NCBI GenBank assembly: GCA_049116315.1
Contig: JAGDZD010000005.1
Coordinates: 1 to 64,000, forward strand
Source of the DNA: Thalassobius sp049116315
Lineage (GTDB): Bacteria; Pseudomonadota; Alphaproteobacteria; Rhodobacterales; Rhodobacteraceae
Direction: 5' to 3'
DNA: 64,000 nucleotides
The position numbers were made by a program, and so were the translations under genes. Under the pieces are notes generated by a model. It had not been told where the DNA came from, did no database searches, and saw only the letters and a list, made by a program, of their open reading frames with translations. This document shows, piece after piece, positions 7,808 to 16,553 of this stretch (positions are counted from its first letter, which is position 1; each line of letters opens with the position of its first letter).

Positions 7808-8617
7808 ATGCGGCGCAGATCGGTATCTCTTTTCACTGGATTGGCGCTGGCGGGCTGTCTTTTGGCCCCTGCGAGCCACGCTGCGAATTGCGGCAACACC
7901 AGCCAAGGGTTCAATGATTGGAAACACAGCTTTGCCAGCACCGCCAAACGCGCGGGCGTCAAAACCGCTGGATTACAGGCCTTGGCTAGCGCGCAATACG
8001 CCAGCAAAACCATCGCGGCAGATCGCAACCAAAAGAGCTTTCGCTATACGCTGGACAAATTCCTAAAAATTCGCGGCGCGGAAACCATTGTGGCGCAGGG
8101 CCGTCGCCGCAAAGCCAATGATGTCGCCTTTTATGCCGCGTTGGAAAAACGCTATGGCGTTCCAGCTGGGGTGATCATTGCCATCCACGGTATGGAAACC
8201 GGATTTGGCCATTTCATGGGGGACAGCAATGTGGTCTCGGCGATTGTCACGTTGACCTACGACTGCCGTCGCTCCGACTTCTTTCGCCCGCACGCCATAG
8301 CCGCGTTGAAACTGGTGGATCAAGGCAGCCTCAGCGCCACCACCAAAGGCGCACGCCACGGCGAGGTGGGCCATACCCAGTTCCTACCTGCAAACGTGTT
8401 GAAATATGGCGTTGATGGCAACGGTGATGGTCGGGTCAATCTGACCAACCGTCTGGATGCCCTGACCTCAACCGCAAACTTCCTGCGCAAAAAGGGTTGG
8501 GCCAAGGGCAAACCCTATCAAGAAGGTCAGCCCAATTTCAAAGTGATCAAGAAATGGAATGCAGCCACGGTCTATCAACAGGCCATTGCGCTTATGGCTG
8601 AACGGATTGACCGCTAG
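7808..8617 (+). CDS. Lytic murein transglycosylase, MltB-like
   Basis: Cleaves the MurNAc-GlcNAc bond of peptidoglycan with formation of 1,6-anhydromuramic acid. The 269-residue protein begins with a signal peptide (MRRRSVSLFTGLALAGCLLAPASHA). GMETGFG carries the presumed catalytic Glu130, HGEVGHTQFLP matches the family G-x-x-G-x-x-QFxP block, and DGNGDGRVNLTNRLDAL matches the conserved loop. GGAGGA upstream supports ATG 7808. It is shorter than MltB of enterobacteria and has no C-terminal peptidoglycan-binding domain. LAGC within the signal could suggest a lipoprotein, but the following residues fit signal peptidase I better. Confidence 0.88.
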   Translation: MRRRSVSLFTGLALAGCLLAPASHAANCGNTSQGFNDWKHSFASTAKRAGVKTAGLQALASAQYASKTIAADRNQKSFRYTLDKFLKIRGAETIVAQGRRRKANDVAFYAALEKRYGVPAGVIIAIHGMETGFGHFMGDSNVVSAIVTLTYDCRRSDFFRPHAIAALKLVDQGSLSATTKGARHGEVGHTQFLPANVLKYGVDGNGDGRVNLTNRLDALTSTANFLRKKGWAKGKPYQEGQPNFKVIKKWNAATVYQQAIALMAERIDR

Positions 8618-9392
8618 ACAGCTTCAGCTGGCGGGCTGCCGCCGCCTTAAGAACAAAGGTGTGGATGGAAAACACCGCCGCTTGGGTTTTGGGCAGGCGC
8701 AGCAGGCATTGGCGTTCGCTGCGCAGATAGGCGCCCTGCTCTGCCCCCAGCTCTGAGGTTAAAGAGGCCGCGGTGGCGGGGCGCGGGTCACTGACACTGC
8801 GCGGTTGGAACAATTCAGGGCTGTCATACCACAGACAATTGCTACGCCACAAAGGCCGATCCGGGTGGATGGCGTCAAACAGGCGTTGCACCCGTTTGGC
8901 CAGTTCCTCGGTATAGGCCGCAACGGGGATATGGATGTCACTCAACGGACGCCCAATCTTTTCCGCCAACGTCCAACTGGCCGGAAAACACAGAACGGCC
9001 GCCGTCAAAACATGCTGAGATCCGTGGGGCTGCAGCACACAGAGATCTTCTTGGATCAGACGTCCCAACGTGGCCATTGGCGCAGCGCGGTTCAGCGCCA
9101 CCTCGACGCCGTCGGGGCGGCGCACATAGTCCACGCCTATGTGGTAATTGGGTTGGTCTGAAAGCACCCCCAAAACCAATTCCAACAATTCGGCCTGAGC
9201 CTCTTGGCTGCCCTCACAGCTGGCCAGAACCGCATCGGGCTGGGTTGAAATCAGATGATCACGCGTGGCCATTTGGCAATCAAAGGCGTCATCGACCAAT
9301 AACCATGATTTTGGCTCCAAAGGAGCGATTCCCGGTAACCGGTTGGAAACAAAGGGATTGAATGGAATTTCGTTTTGAAAACAGAACTTCAT
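8592..9392 (-). CDS. DUF3445 heme-dependent oxidative N-demethylase-like protein
   Basis: A protein of about 266 residues matching the DUF3445 family (heme-dependent oxidative N-demethylases of the HODM type). Visible family features are the N-terminal NPF.SNRLPGIAPL block, LVDDAFDCQMATRDHLI, the central PHGSQHVLTAAVLCFPASW segment, and the C-terminal RSERQCLLRLPKTQAAVFSIHTF. Known relatives remove methyl groups from small amines with PAS-like heme domains. The substrate here is unknown, though a sarcosine operon occurs in the same window. ATG 9392 is preferred over an in-frame TTG at 9428. Its last 26 bases overlap the convergent transglycosylase gene. Confidence 0.82.
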   Translation of the reverse strand: MKFCFQNEIPFNPFVSNRLPGIAPLEPKSWLLVDDAFDCQMATRDHLISTQPDAVLASCEGSQEAQAELLELVLGVLSDQPNYHIGVDYVRRPDGVEVALNRAAPMATLGRLIQEDLCVLQPHGSQHVLTAAVLCFPASWTLAEKIGRPLSDIHIPVAAYTEELAKRVQRLFDAIHPDRPLWRSNCLWYDSPELFQPRSVSDPRPATAASLTSELGAEQGAYLRSERQCLLRLPKTQAAVFSIHTFVLKAAAARQLKLSSGQSVQP

Positions 9393-9922
9393 AACTACTT
9401 TTGTGACCAAAGTACTAGTTTTTAGCAAGAAGGTCCTAAAACCGGCGGGGGGACCAGCCGTTATGATCTATGAAGCCGACAACAAAGAGCGGCAGCTTGG
9501 CACAGACTTTGCATTCGAACAGTGTGAAATAGTCAAACGCATGGCCCCCGAATCCGGGCCCTGTGAGGGTATCTGTGTGGTCAGAATCACCCTCAAAATT
9601 CGTTTGGCACCTTGGTTCGGAACACTGCGTCCTCCCTCTGAGTGGTCAGGGGCACGCCGCATACCCGTTCTATTTTAGCAAAAAATACCCGGATATTTTG
9701 GCGAACAGCTACCTCCTTTGGGGGGTGTTTTCTGTCGATAAAGTCGGCCTTCGGGCGTTTCCATAGACTTAGATTGCCCCCCCTACAAAACTCATCATCA
9801 CAAAAACAAAAATAGGCAAGCCGCCGAAACCTATCGAGCAAAAAACTGGATTGGCGAGCTCCTAACACAACAGACCGTCGAAACCCTTAACCACCTTTTC
9901 CTTGCGAAAAGAGGGACCAGTG
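9393..9922. other. 530-bp gap without a recognised gene
   Basis: No open frame here shows family resemblance. A frame of 91 codons on the plus strand (9403-9678) starts antisense to the DUF3445 promoter region and has no ribosome site or recognisable motif. The DNA is more A/T-rich than its surroundings. It presumably contains the promoters of the divergent DUF3445 and glycosidase genes. Confidence 0.5.
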
Positions 9923-11674
9923 ATGATTTATCTGAATGCACAGAGTGTTAGTACCAACGAATATGAATCCGACCTCTTCGGAGCCAACATCCTCGCCAGC
10001 CGAGACCAGATTGGGGAGGACGGCACATATGACGAAGCCGCGGCCCAACTTGGCGTCGAGAATATGCGCTATCCAGGCGGGTCGCTGACCGAAGATTACT
10101 TTGATCTGTCGAACCCTGATGCCACAGAGGCCATTGACCCAGACACCGGTCGCACGGTCGAGTTGCTGCCCTACACAGAATTCATGAATTACGCTGAAGA
10201 GAACGATATCGCTGTGTCGATCGTTCTGCCCACGCGCAACTATCTGAGCGACAACACCGATGGCAACGGTCATCGTTATGTCGATATCGACGAACCCGAA
10301 TTGCGCAGCTTTATCCAAGACACATTGGATGGCGAATATGGTGCCCCAACCATCAAATCCTTTGAGGTTGGCAACGAATACTGGGGCAGCGGCGAGATGT
10401 CCTCGTTGGAATACGGCCGCGTCTCTGCACGCATGGCTGAAATTCTGGCCGACGAAATCAGCAATCACCCAAATGCCGAAGTGTTCGAAGACTTGGACGT
10501 TCTGGTTCAGAACGGCCAAAACTATGGCACGGCCAAGCTGAACGGTGAATACAATCACCTGACCACAGGCGAGCAGCAACTGGCGGCGATCAACGAAGAC
10601 TATGGTCTGAATCTCAGCGACGAAGACTATATCTTTAACAGCGGTGACGTGGCCTGGCCCAAAGTGGCCAATGCCATCATTCTAAGCGAATATGACACTG
10701 ACGCCGAGCGTGAAGCGGTCGACGGCCTGTCCGTCCACATTTATTCCAAAGGCGCCGATCGCCCAAACAGCCGCGAATATGATTTGCGCACGGTGGATCA
10801 GACATGGATGGAGGAACTTGGCGATGATCTGAGCATCAGCGTCACTGAATGGAACCTCAAAGCCAGCCGCACAGGCTGGGATCCCGAAGAAGAATATGGC
10901 CTGAAGCAGGCCCACGAAATGCTGAACATGACCGAAGACTTTGTCGCGCATGGCGTTGACGCGGGTTATGTTTGGGCGGTTCAACAGAACAACCTGACCA
11001 ACCTGTCTGGCAACGAAGGGGATGAATTCACCCCACGTGTGCCCGGTGAAATGTTCCGCTGGATGAATGAATCTCTGCCCGATATGCAGTCGATCTCGTT
11101 TCAGGATGATCGCTCGGACGAGACGGAAGAGGTTGCCGAAGACACCAGCGTTCACGCCTTTTATGACGAAGACCGCTTTGTGTCTTTCATTGCATCGAAC
11201 GTCGACGAAGACCTGACCAGCGAAGTTGATTTCACGCAGATCTTTGCTGACTCAAGTTCGATCCATATCGAAGTGCTGGGTGTTCTTGCCGGTCAAAACC
11301 CCACCTCGCCCGAGGCCACGGCTCAGATCCGCACAATTGACCCTGAAGAAGCCTTTGAAGACGGGGTTCTGTCGGTCGATCTCAACCCATATGAAATCAT
11401 CCGTGTTGTGGTTGAAGAACCAGACTACACCAATGGGTTTGACGCCCTTGTTGACGCGATGTTGGGCGGTTCGTCAGACACGACCCCCGGCGACATCCCC
11501 ACCATCCCAGAGACAGACGATCCAGATCGCGCCGCAGAAGGCGAAGGAGACGAGGACGTCGAAGAACCGCACGCAGCATCCGCAGCAGGTGACGGTGGCG
11601 GTTCCGATATGGGCGGCCTAGGTGCACTGCTTGGACTTCTCCCACTGCTCGCCCTGCTTGGCGGCGGCTTCTAA
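9923..11674 (+). CDS. Clan GH-A-like glycoside hydrolase with hydrophobic C-terminal tail
   Basis: A 583-residue acidic protein with a (beta/alpha)8 glycosidase pattern: an early RYPGGS block (residues 49-54), the acid/base pair FEVGNEYWG (Asn151-Glu152) and a nucleophile candidate in SVTEWN (Glu309), the spacing seen in clan GH-A families such as GH39, GH51 and GH79. The exact family and substrate cannot be told. A beta-rich domain follows, then an acidic Pro/Thr/Glu linker (about 515-555) and a Gly-rich, hydrophobic end (GGLGALLGLLPLLALLGGGF). There is no N-terminal signal peptide, so export, if any, would be by a C-terminal route such as type I secretion. GAGGGA upstream supports ATG 9923. 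Confidence 0.7.
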   Translation: MIYLNAQSVSTNEYESDLFGANILASRDQIGEDGTYDEAAAQLGVENMRYPGGSLTEDYFDLSNPDATEAIDPDTGRTVELLPYTEFMNYAEENDIAVSIVLPTRNYLSDNTDGNGHRYVDIDEPELRSFIQDTLDGEYGAPTIKSFEVGNEYWGSGEMSSLEYGRVSARMAEILADEISNHPNAEVFEDLDVLVQNGQNYGTAKLNGEYNHLTTGEQQLAAINEDYGLNLSDEDYIFNSGDVAWPKVANAIILSEYDTDAEREAVDGLSVHIYSKGADRPNSREYDLRTVDQTWMEELGDDLSISVTEWNLKASRTGWDPEEEYGLKQAHEMLNMTEDFVAHGVDAGYVWAVQQNNLTNLSGNEGDEFTPRVPGEMFRWMNESLPDMQSISFQDDRSDETEEVAEDTSVHAFYDEDRFVSFIASNVDEDLTSEVDFTQIFADSSSIHIEVLGVLAGQNPTSPEATAQIRTIDPEEAFEDGVLSVDLNPYEIIRVVVEEPDYTNGFDALVDAMLGGSSDTTPGDIPTIPETDDPDRAAEGEGDEDVEEPHAASAAGDGGGSDMGGLGALLGLLPLLALLGGGF

Positions 11675-11708
11675 ACTCCCCAAACTTCCCAAACTATCTT
11701 AGACGACC

Positions 11709-12164
11709 CTACCCAAGACTATCCGGGCTCACGTCCAGACGCTCATACGTCGAAACCATAACATAAGACTTCCGCGGTCCCTTTACGGTCCACGCTGACT
11801 GCCACACTGGCCATCGCGCAAAGTCATACTTCACGTCGTACTGATCCGGCGCACACCAATGCTTTGCATGTGCTTGCCTCTCAGGAACGAAAGAGTGAAA
11901 AAATTTCCCATCATTAAAACGCACAAGTATGTCCAAACCAGACCTATACCAATGATAGGTTTGTACCGCATTCAGAGACTGATTCTGCCCCTCCATTTGC
12001 AGCAAGCCGCTCTCCGTTAGGCGCAGCCCCCCGTCATGTGGGGTAAACTCGGCCTCTCCTTCCAGAGTGGCATCTGGCCCTAAGTCGCTTTGAATTTTGC
12101 GACGAAGTGTCCATTTTCCTGCAAAATCGTCGAGTTTCAGCGTGAATTCTGGTTGTAGCGACAT
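11709..12164 (-). CDS. DUF6314 family protein
   Basis: A 151-residue protein of the DUF6314 family, common in Rhodobacterales and of unknown function. The conserved pattern is clear: DDFAGKWTLRRKI near the N terminus, a lipocalin-like series of strands, RFNDGKFFHSF, and the C-terminal KYDFARWPVWQSAWTVKGPRKSY. The fold is probably a small beta barrel that could bind a hydrophobic or aromatic ligand. The start is ATG 12164. It is transcribed divergently from purB, and the 94 bases between them hold both promoters. Confidence 0.75.
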   Translation of the reverse strand: MSLQPEFTLKLDDFAGKWTLRRKIQSDLGPDATLEGEAEFTPHDGGLRLTESGLLQMEGQNQSLNAVQTYHWYRSGLDILVRFNDGKFFHSFVPERQAHAKHWCAPDQYDVKYDFARWPVWQSAWTVKGPRKSYVMVSTYERLDVSPDSLG

Positions 12165-12258
12165 ATCCGGCCTCCCTGCCCTTGCTGTAACGACACCACG
12201 GGTCTAAAGACAGCCCGGAATCCCACATCGCCCAAATTCGCATCGCAAGGAAGCTGAC

Positions 12259-13566
12259 ATGATCCCGCGCTACTCCCGTCCTGAAATGGTTGCCATCTGG
12301 TCCCCTGAATCCAAATTCAAAATCTGGTACGAGATCGAAGCTCACGCCTGTGATGCACAAGCCAAACTGGGTGTGATCCCACAGGAAAACGCCGATGCTG
12401 TCTGGAAAGCCAAGGACGTTGAATTCGACGTTGCGCGCATCGATGAAATCGAAGCCGTCACCAAGCATGACGTCATCGCCTTTCTGACCCATCTGGCCGA
12501 AATCATCGGCAACGACGAGGCCCGCTTTGTGCACCAAGGCATGACCTCATCCGATGTTTTGGACACCACCTTTAACGTTCAGCTGGTGCGCGCTGCCGAC
12601 ATCCTGCTGGCCGATATGGATCGCGTTCTGGCCGCATTGAAAAAGCGCTCTTTTGAGCACAAAGAAACCATCCGCATTGGTCGCAGCCACGGCATCCACG
12701 CCGAGCCGACAACAATGGGTCTGACCTTTGCCCGTTTCTATGCCGAGATGGACCGCAACAAAAACCGTCTGGAAAAAGCCCGTTGGGAAATCGCAACCGG
12801 TGCCGTATCCGGCGCGGTAGGCACCTTTGCCAACATCGACCCTTCTGTGGAAGAGCACGTTTGCGAACAGCTGGGTCTGCGTCCAGAGCCGATCAGCACC
12901 CAGGTGATCCCGCGTGATCGCCACGCGATGTTCTTTGCCACATTGGGTGTGATTGCCTCGTCGATGGAAAACATCGCCACCGAAGTGCGCCACATGCAGC
13001 GCACCGAAGTTCTGGAAGCTGAAGAGTTCTTCTCAAAAGGCCAAAAAGGCTCCTCTGCGATGCCACACAAACGCAACCCGGTTCTGACCGAAAACCTGAC
13101 CGGTCTGGCCCGTCTGGTACGCATGTCGGTTACCCCTGCGCTGGAAAACGTCACCCTGTGGCACGAGCGTGATATCTCACACTCTTCGGTCGAGCGCGCG
13201 ATTGGCCCAGACACCACAGTCACCTTGAACTTTGCCTTGAACCGTCTGGCGGGCATGATTGAAAACCTGGTGATCTATCCAGACAACATGCTGGCCAACA
13301 TGAACAAGTTCCGTGGTCTGGTGATGTCTCAGCGTGTGCTGCTGGCCCTGACCCAAGCCGGCGTGAGCCGTGAAGACAGCTATAAGCTGGTTCAGCGCAA
13401 CGCGATGAAGGTCTGGGAACAGAACAAAGACTTTAAGACAGAGCTGCTGGGCGACGCAGACGTTCTGAAGGCTCTAAGCCCAGAAGAAATCGAAGAAAAG
13501 TTCGACCTTGGTTATCACACCAAACACGTTGACACGATCTTCAAGCGGGTCTTTGGCGACAGCTAA
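12259..13566 (+). CDS. purB: Adenylosuccinate lyase
   Basis: Catalyses two steps of purine synthesis: SAICAR to AICAR plus fumarate, and adenylosuccinate to AMP plus fumarate. The 435-residue protein has the superfamily signature GSSAMPHKRNP with the catalytic serine at 265 or 266, the TSSDVLDT block for substrate binding, and the GRSHGIHAEPTT block with the general-acid histidine region. Its length matches the short bacterial type. AAGGA before ATG 12259 gives a good ribosome site. It is a single gene, followed by a hairpin that could end its transcript. Confidence 0.97.
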   Translation: MIPRYSRPEMVAIWSPESKFKIWYEIEAHACDAQAKLGVIPQENADAVWKAKDVEFDVARIDEIEAVTKHDVIAFLTHLAEIIGNDEARFVHQGMTSSDVLDTTFNVQLVRAADILLADMDRVLAALKKRSFEHKETIRIGRSHGIHAEPTTMGLTFARFYAEMDRNKNRLEKARWEIATGAVSGAVGTFANIDPSVEEHVCEQLGLRPEPISTQVIPRDRHAMFFATLGVIASSMENIATEVRHMQRTEVLEAEEFFSKGQKGSSAMPHKRNPVLTENLTGLARLVRMSVTPALENVTLWHERDISHSSVERAIGPDTTVTLNFALNRLAGMIENLVIYPDNMLANMNKFRGLVMSQRVLLALTQAGVSREDSYKLVQRNAMKVWEQNKDFKTELLGDADVLKALSPEEIEEKFDLGYHTKHVDTIFKRVFGDS

Positions 13567-13605
13567 GCCGGCCCGATTTCTGAAATTCGCTAAACTGTGA
13601 TATAT

Positions 13606-13641
13606 CCCCTGTCATCATTCATCGATGACAGGGGATTTTTT
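13606..13641 (+). terminator. Hairpin with T tract between purB and a small ORF
   Basis: CCCCTGTCATC (13606-13616) pairs perfectly with GATGACAGGGG (13624-13634) around a 7-base loop and is followed by six T. It has the form of a strong intrinsic terminator for purB. The right arm also supplies AGGGGA, the only plausible ribosome site for the gene starting at 13642. Confidence 0.8.
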
Positions 13642-13797
13642 ATGTTGAGAACCACACTGATAGCATGTGTTTTGATCCTGATGCCCATTGCCAGTTTTGC
13701 GATGTGTTCAGAAGGCCACCAGCAAGCCATGTCTTGCATTGACGGCATGGTTTGGGATGCAGAAACCCAATCCTGCATCAAACAGGTCAGCAGCTGA
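13642..13797 (+). CDS. Small secreted protein with Cys-rich module
   Basis: A 51-residue protein with a signal peptide (MLRTTLIACVLILMPIASFA) and a mature part of about 30 residues containing four elements CSEG...SC.DGMVWDA...SC. The C-x-x-G-x-VWD-x(6)-C pattern is repeated in the next gene product and resembles the short disulfide loop of chitin-binding-like (CBM14/peritrophin) modules, though it is too short for a firm assignment. It is probably periplasmic or extracellular. The ribosome site AGGGGA lies in the hairpin before it. Confidence 0.6.
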   Translation: MLRTTLIACVLILMPIASFAMCSEGHQQAMSCIDGMVWDAETQSCIKQVSS

Positions 13798-13889
13798 CAC
13801 AGTTGTGTAGTTGAAACACCGACAGACCACGTTACACTCCGTCTGACCACAGGTTGGATCACAACTCGGATCATAGGGCGGAGTGCGAC

Positions 13890-14435
13890 ATGTCTTTGAA
13901 ATTTAAGAGTACGCTGGCAGTGGTGCTTTTGGCGCCGAGCTTTGCTTGGGCCGCAGGCACTGCAGAACCGACGCCCCCCAAACCCACCGCCACCACAAAC
14001 ACTTGTGCGCAAGACGGCTTGGTCTGGGATGCCACCTCTGAAAGCTGTGTGGCGCCCAAAGACAGTCGTTTGGATGACGACACTCGCTATGACGCCGCCC
14101 GCGAGCTGGCCCATGGTGGACATCTGGACTCGGCCCTGATCGTATTGGCCGCAATGTCAGATCAAAATGCCGACCGGGTTCTGACTTACAAAGGCTTTGT
14201 GGCCCGCAAGCAGGGGCACTGGGGCAAAGCCATGCGCTTTTATACCCAAGCATTGGACCAGAACCCCGACAATCTGTTGGCCCGCTCCTACTATGGTCAG
14301 GGCTTGGCTCTTGCTGGCGCAAAACCCGCAGCAGAACGACAGCTGGCCGAAATTCGTCAGCGAGGCGGCGCAGGCAGTTGGGCTGAGGCGGCATTGGTGC
14401 AGACCCTGGCAGGGGACCATCGCGCAGACTACTGA
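13890..14435 (+). CDS. Secreted TPR protein with the same Cys module
   Basis: A 181-residue exported protein: signal peptide (MSLKFKSTLAVVLLAPSFAWA), a Pro/Thr linker, a short CAQDGLVWDATSESC module like that of the preceding gene, then tetratricopeptide-like helices (residues about 65-180, including HWGKAMRFYTQALDQNPDNLLARSYYG-type repeats). TPR domains mediate protein contacts, so a periplasmic adaptor is likely. The partner is unknown. ATG 13890 is preceded by GGAG; an in-frame start further upstream lacks a signal peptide. The shared module suggests the two small genes arose by duplication and act together. Confidence 0.72.
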   Translation: MSLKFKSTLAVVLLAPSFAWAAGTAEPTPPKPTATTNTCAQDGLVWDATSESCVAPKDSRLDDDTRYDAARELAHGGHLDSALIVLAAMSDQNADRVLTYKGFVARKQGHWGKAMRFYTQALDQNPDNLLARSYYGQGLALAGAKPAAERQLAEIRQRGGAGSWAEAALVQTLAGDHRADY

Positions 14436-14500
14436 TTTTCGGAAAGGAAATATTCACCCCTGTGCTGTCAAATACCCCCGACCGATAGCAGAGTGGCCGT

Positions 14501-15568
14501 ATGACATCCTTAACCCCGATCGCTCAGATTGACCCAGTGGCCGCGCCCTCTTCCGGGTCGCCGCGCCTGTCCCGGCGCCAGAAAGCCGCCATCATAGTGC
14601 GGTTCCTTCTGAACGAAGGGGCGGATCTAAACTTCACTGAATTGCCCGAAGATTTGCAAACCAATCTCACGCAGCAGATGGGTGAAATGCGACTGGTGGA
14701 TCGCACAACGCTTGCGCATGTCCTGTCAGAATTTGCCGACGAATTGGAACAAATTGGTGTGACCTTCCCGCATGACCTCTCGGGGGCCTTGGCGGTGCTT
14801 GAGGGGCGGTTGGATCCGCGCACGGCCGCAAAGCTGCGCAAACAGGCGGGCGTGCGACAATACAAAGATCCCTGGGATCGTATCGGGGCCTTGGATGCCA
14901 GCAACCTTGTGCCGATCTTTGAAACGGAATCCACAGAAATTGCGGCTGTCATCCTATCCAAACTGGACGTGGCCCGCGCTGCCGAGGTTCTGGCGCTATT
15001 GCCCGGGCCCCGCGCCCGACAAATCACCTTTGCCGTGGCGCAAACCAAAAACGTCACCCCTGATGCGGTCGATCGTATCGGCCTGTCATTGGCCAGCCAG
15101 CTGGATGCCCGCCCTGACCGGGCCTTTGATGATGATCCCGAAGAGCGGGTTGGGGCGATTTTGAACTTTTCGCCCAGTGCCACCCGCGAAGAGCTGTTGA
15201 ATGGCTTGGGCGAAGAGGATGCAGAATTTGCCGACCGCGTGCGCAAATCGATCTTTACCTTTGCAAATATCCCAGCACGGGTCGCCACATTGGACGTGCC
15301 CAAAATCATCAAAGCGGCCGATCAGGATCAACTGATCCAAGGTCTGGCCGCCGCCCAACAAGGGGAGCATGCCACGGTTGCTGAATTTTTCTTATCCAAC
15401 ATGTCGTCGCGGATGGCCGCATCGATCCGCGAAGAAATCGAAGAGACCGGCAAATTTCGCCCCAAAGAGGCCGAGGACGCCATGGCCGAAATCACCGCTG
15501 TGATCCGAAACCTGCAACAAAACGGCACCCTTACCTTCTTGAGCGCGGACGAGGGAGAGGAGGACTAG
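14501..15568 (+). CDS. fliG: Flagellar motor switch protein FliG
   Basis: FliG forms part of the rotor C-ring, binds the MS ring and interacts with the stator to generate torque and switching. The 355-residue protein has the N-terminal FliG helices after SRRQKAAIIVRFLLNEGADL, a middle domain with the armadillo-like repeats (ILSKLDVARAAEVLALLPGPRARQI), and a C-terminal domain ending in AEFFLSNMSSRMAASIREEIEETG and EDAMAEITAVIRNLQQNGTL, which matches FliG. No other flagellar gene lies nearby, so it sits apart from the main flagellar cluster. Its start at 14501 follows a poor ribosome site. Confidence 0.88.
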   Translation: MTSLTPIAQIDPVAAPSSGSPRLSRRQKAAIIVRFLLNEGADLNFTELPEDLQTNLTQQMGEMRLVDRTTLAHVLSEFADELEQIGVTFPHDLSGALAVLEGRLDPRTAAKLRKQAGVRQYKDPWDRIGALDASNLVPIFETESTEIAAVILSKLDVARAAEVLALLPGPRARQITFAVAQTKNVTPDAVDRIGLSLASQLDARPDRAFDDDPEERVGAILNFSPSATREELLNGLGEEDAEFADRVRKSIFTFANIPARVATLDVPKIIKAADQDQLIQGLAAAQQGEHATVAEFFLSNMSSRMAASIREEIEETGKFRPKEAEDAMAEITAVIRNLQQNGTLTFLSADEGEED

Positions 15569-15693
15569 GCTAGACAGAATTAATGCATGAGCTTACGTTG
15601 ACGTCATGACAGCACGTTGGCGATACCATACTGCAGCCTCTCAGCCCGCGCCGCTTGGCGCTGAAAACGGCCCGACATGAGGCAGGGACGCGC

Positions 15694-16545
15694 ATGAGCC
15701 CGAAGACCACCTCCATGGTGTGTGCCCTGTTGGCTGCCGTGTGTTTCGCGCTGCTGGACGCCGTTACCAAAGAGCTGACGCAGCATATTAGTGTGCTGCA
15801 AACGGTTTGGGCGCGATTTACTGGGCAAGCGGTTTTGGTATGTCTGTTGGTTTTACCGCGATTGCGCCGAACGTTGCGGACAAATTTTCCTGAAATTCAC
15901 CTCGCCAGATCGATATTTTTGCTAGTTGCCACAGGCAGTTACTATGTCTCTTTGTCAAAGATCGGCCTGTTTCAGGCCACGGCGCTCATCAATATCTACC
16001 CGTTGGTGTTGCCCTTAGCGGCCTTGGTGTTTCTCGGTGGCTCGCTTGGGGCCAAAAGTTGGCTTGCGATCTTTGTCGCCTGCGCCGCTGCAGGCGTCAT
16101 GATTGGCCAAGGGCCAGACGGATTTGTGCTTTATGCTATTTTGCCGTTGATCGCAGCGGTCTGTCACACCGGCTATAGCTTGTTGACCAAAATGATTGCT
16201 TCGCGCGAAGATCCGTGGACCTCTTTGATGTACAGCATGATATTGGGCGCCGTTATTCTATCGGCAATCATGCCTATTCATTGGGAACCCATTGATGGCA
16301 AAATTGCGCTGATGATGGGGGCAATGGCCGTTCTCGGCACCAGTGCGCAAATGTTGATCATTCAGATTTGGACGCTCGGCCAATCTGACGAAATGCCGCC
16401 AACCGCCTTTTTGGGCACGGCTTTGGCCTTTATCATAGGTTACCAATTTTTTGGGGAAATGCCGGATTTGATAACTATCGCCAGCACGGTTGTGATCGTC
16501 GTCGCAGGGATCTATGTCTGGCGAGAGTCAATCAAGCGGAGCTGA
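15694..16545 (+). CDS. DMT-family (EamA) transporter
   Basis: An inner-membrane protein of about 283 residues with ten hydrophobic segments in two five-helix halves, the pattern of EamA/DMT metabolite exporters. The first helix is CALLAAVCFALLDAVTKEL; the second half starts near GFVLYAILPLIAAVCHTGYSLL. Substrates vary widely in the family and cannot be inferred here. ATG 15694 follows GGCAGGGA; an upstream TTG in the same frame is less likely. It lies 9 bases before the next gene and probably shares a transcript with it. Confidence 0.85.
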   Translation: MSPKTTSMVCALLAAVCFALLDAVTKELTQHISVLQTVWARFTGQAVLVCLLVLPRLRRTLRTNFPEIHLARSIFLLVATGSYYVSLSKIGLFQATALINIYPLVLPLAALVFLGGSLGAKSWLAIFVACAAAGVMIGQGPDGFVLYAILPLIAAVCHTGYSLLTKMIASREDPWTSLMYSMILGAVILSAIMPIHWEPIDGKIALMMGAMAVLGTSAQMLIIQIWTLGQSDEMPPTAFLGTALAFIIGYQFFGEMPDLITIASTVVIVVAGIYVWRESIKRS

Positions 16546-16553
16546 TCACCGGC

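Noticed and set aside
9403..9678. Frame of 91 codons upstream of the glycosidase
   Set aside because: No ribosome site, no family resemblance, and it overlaps the likely promoter of the DUF3445 gene.
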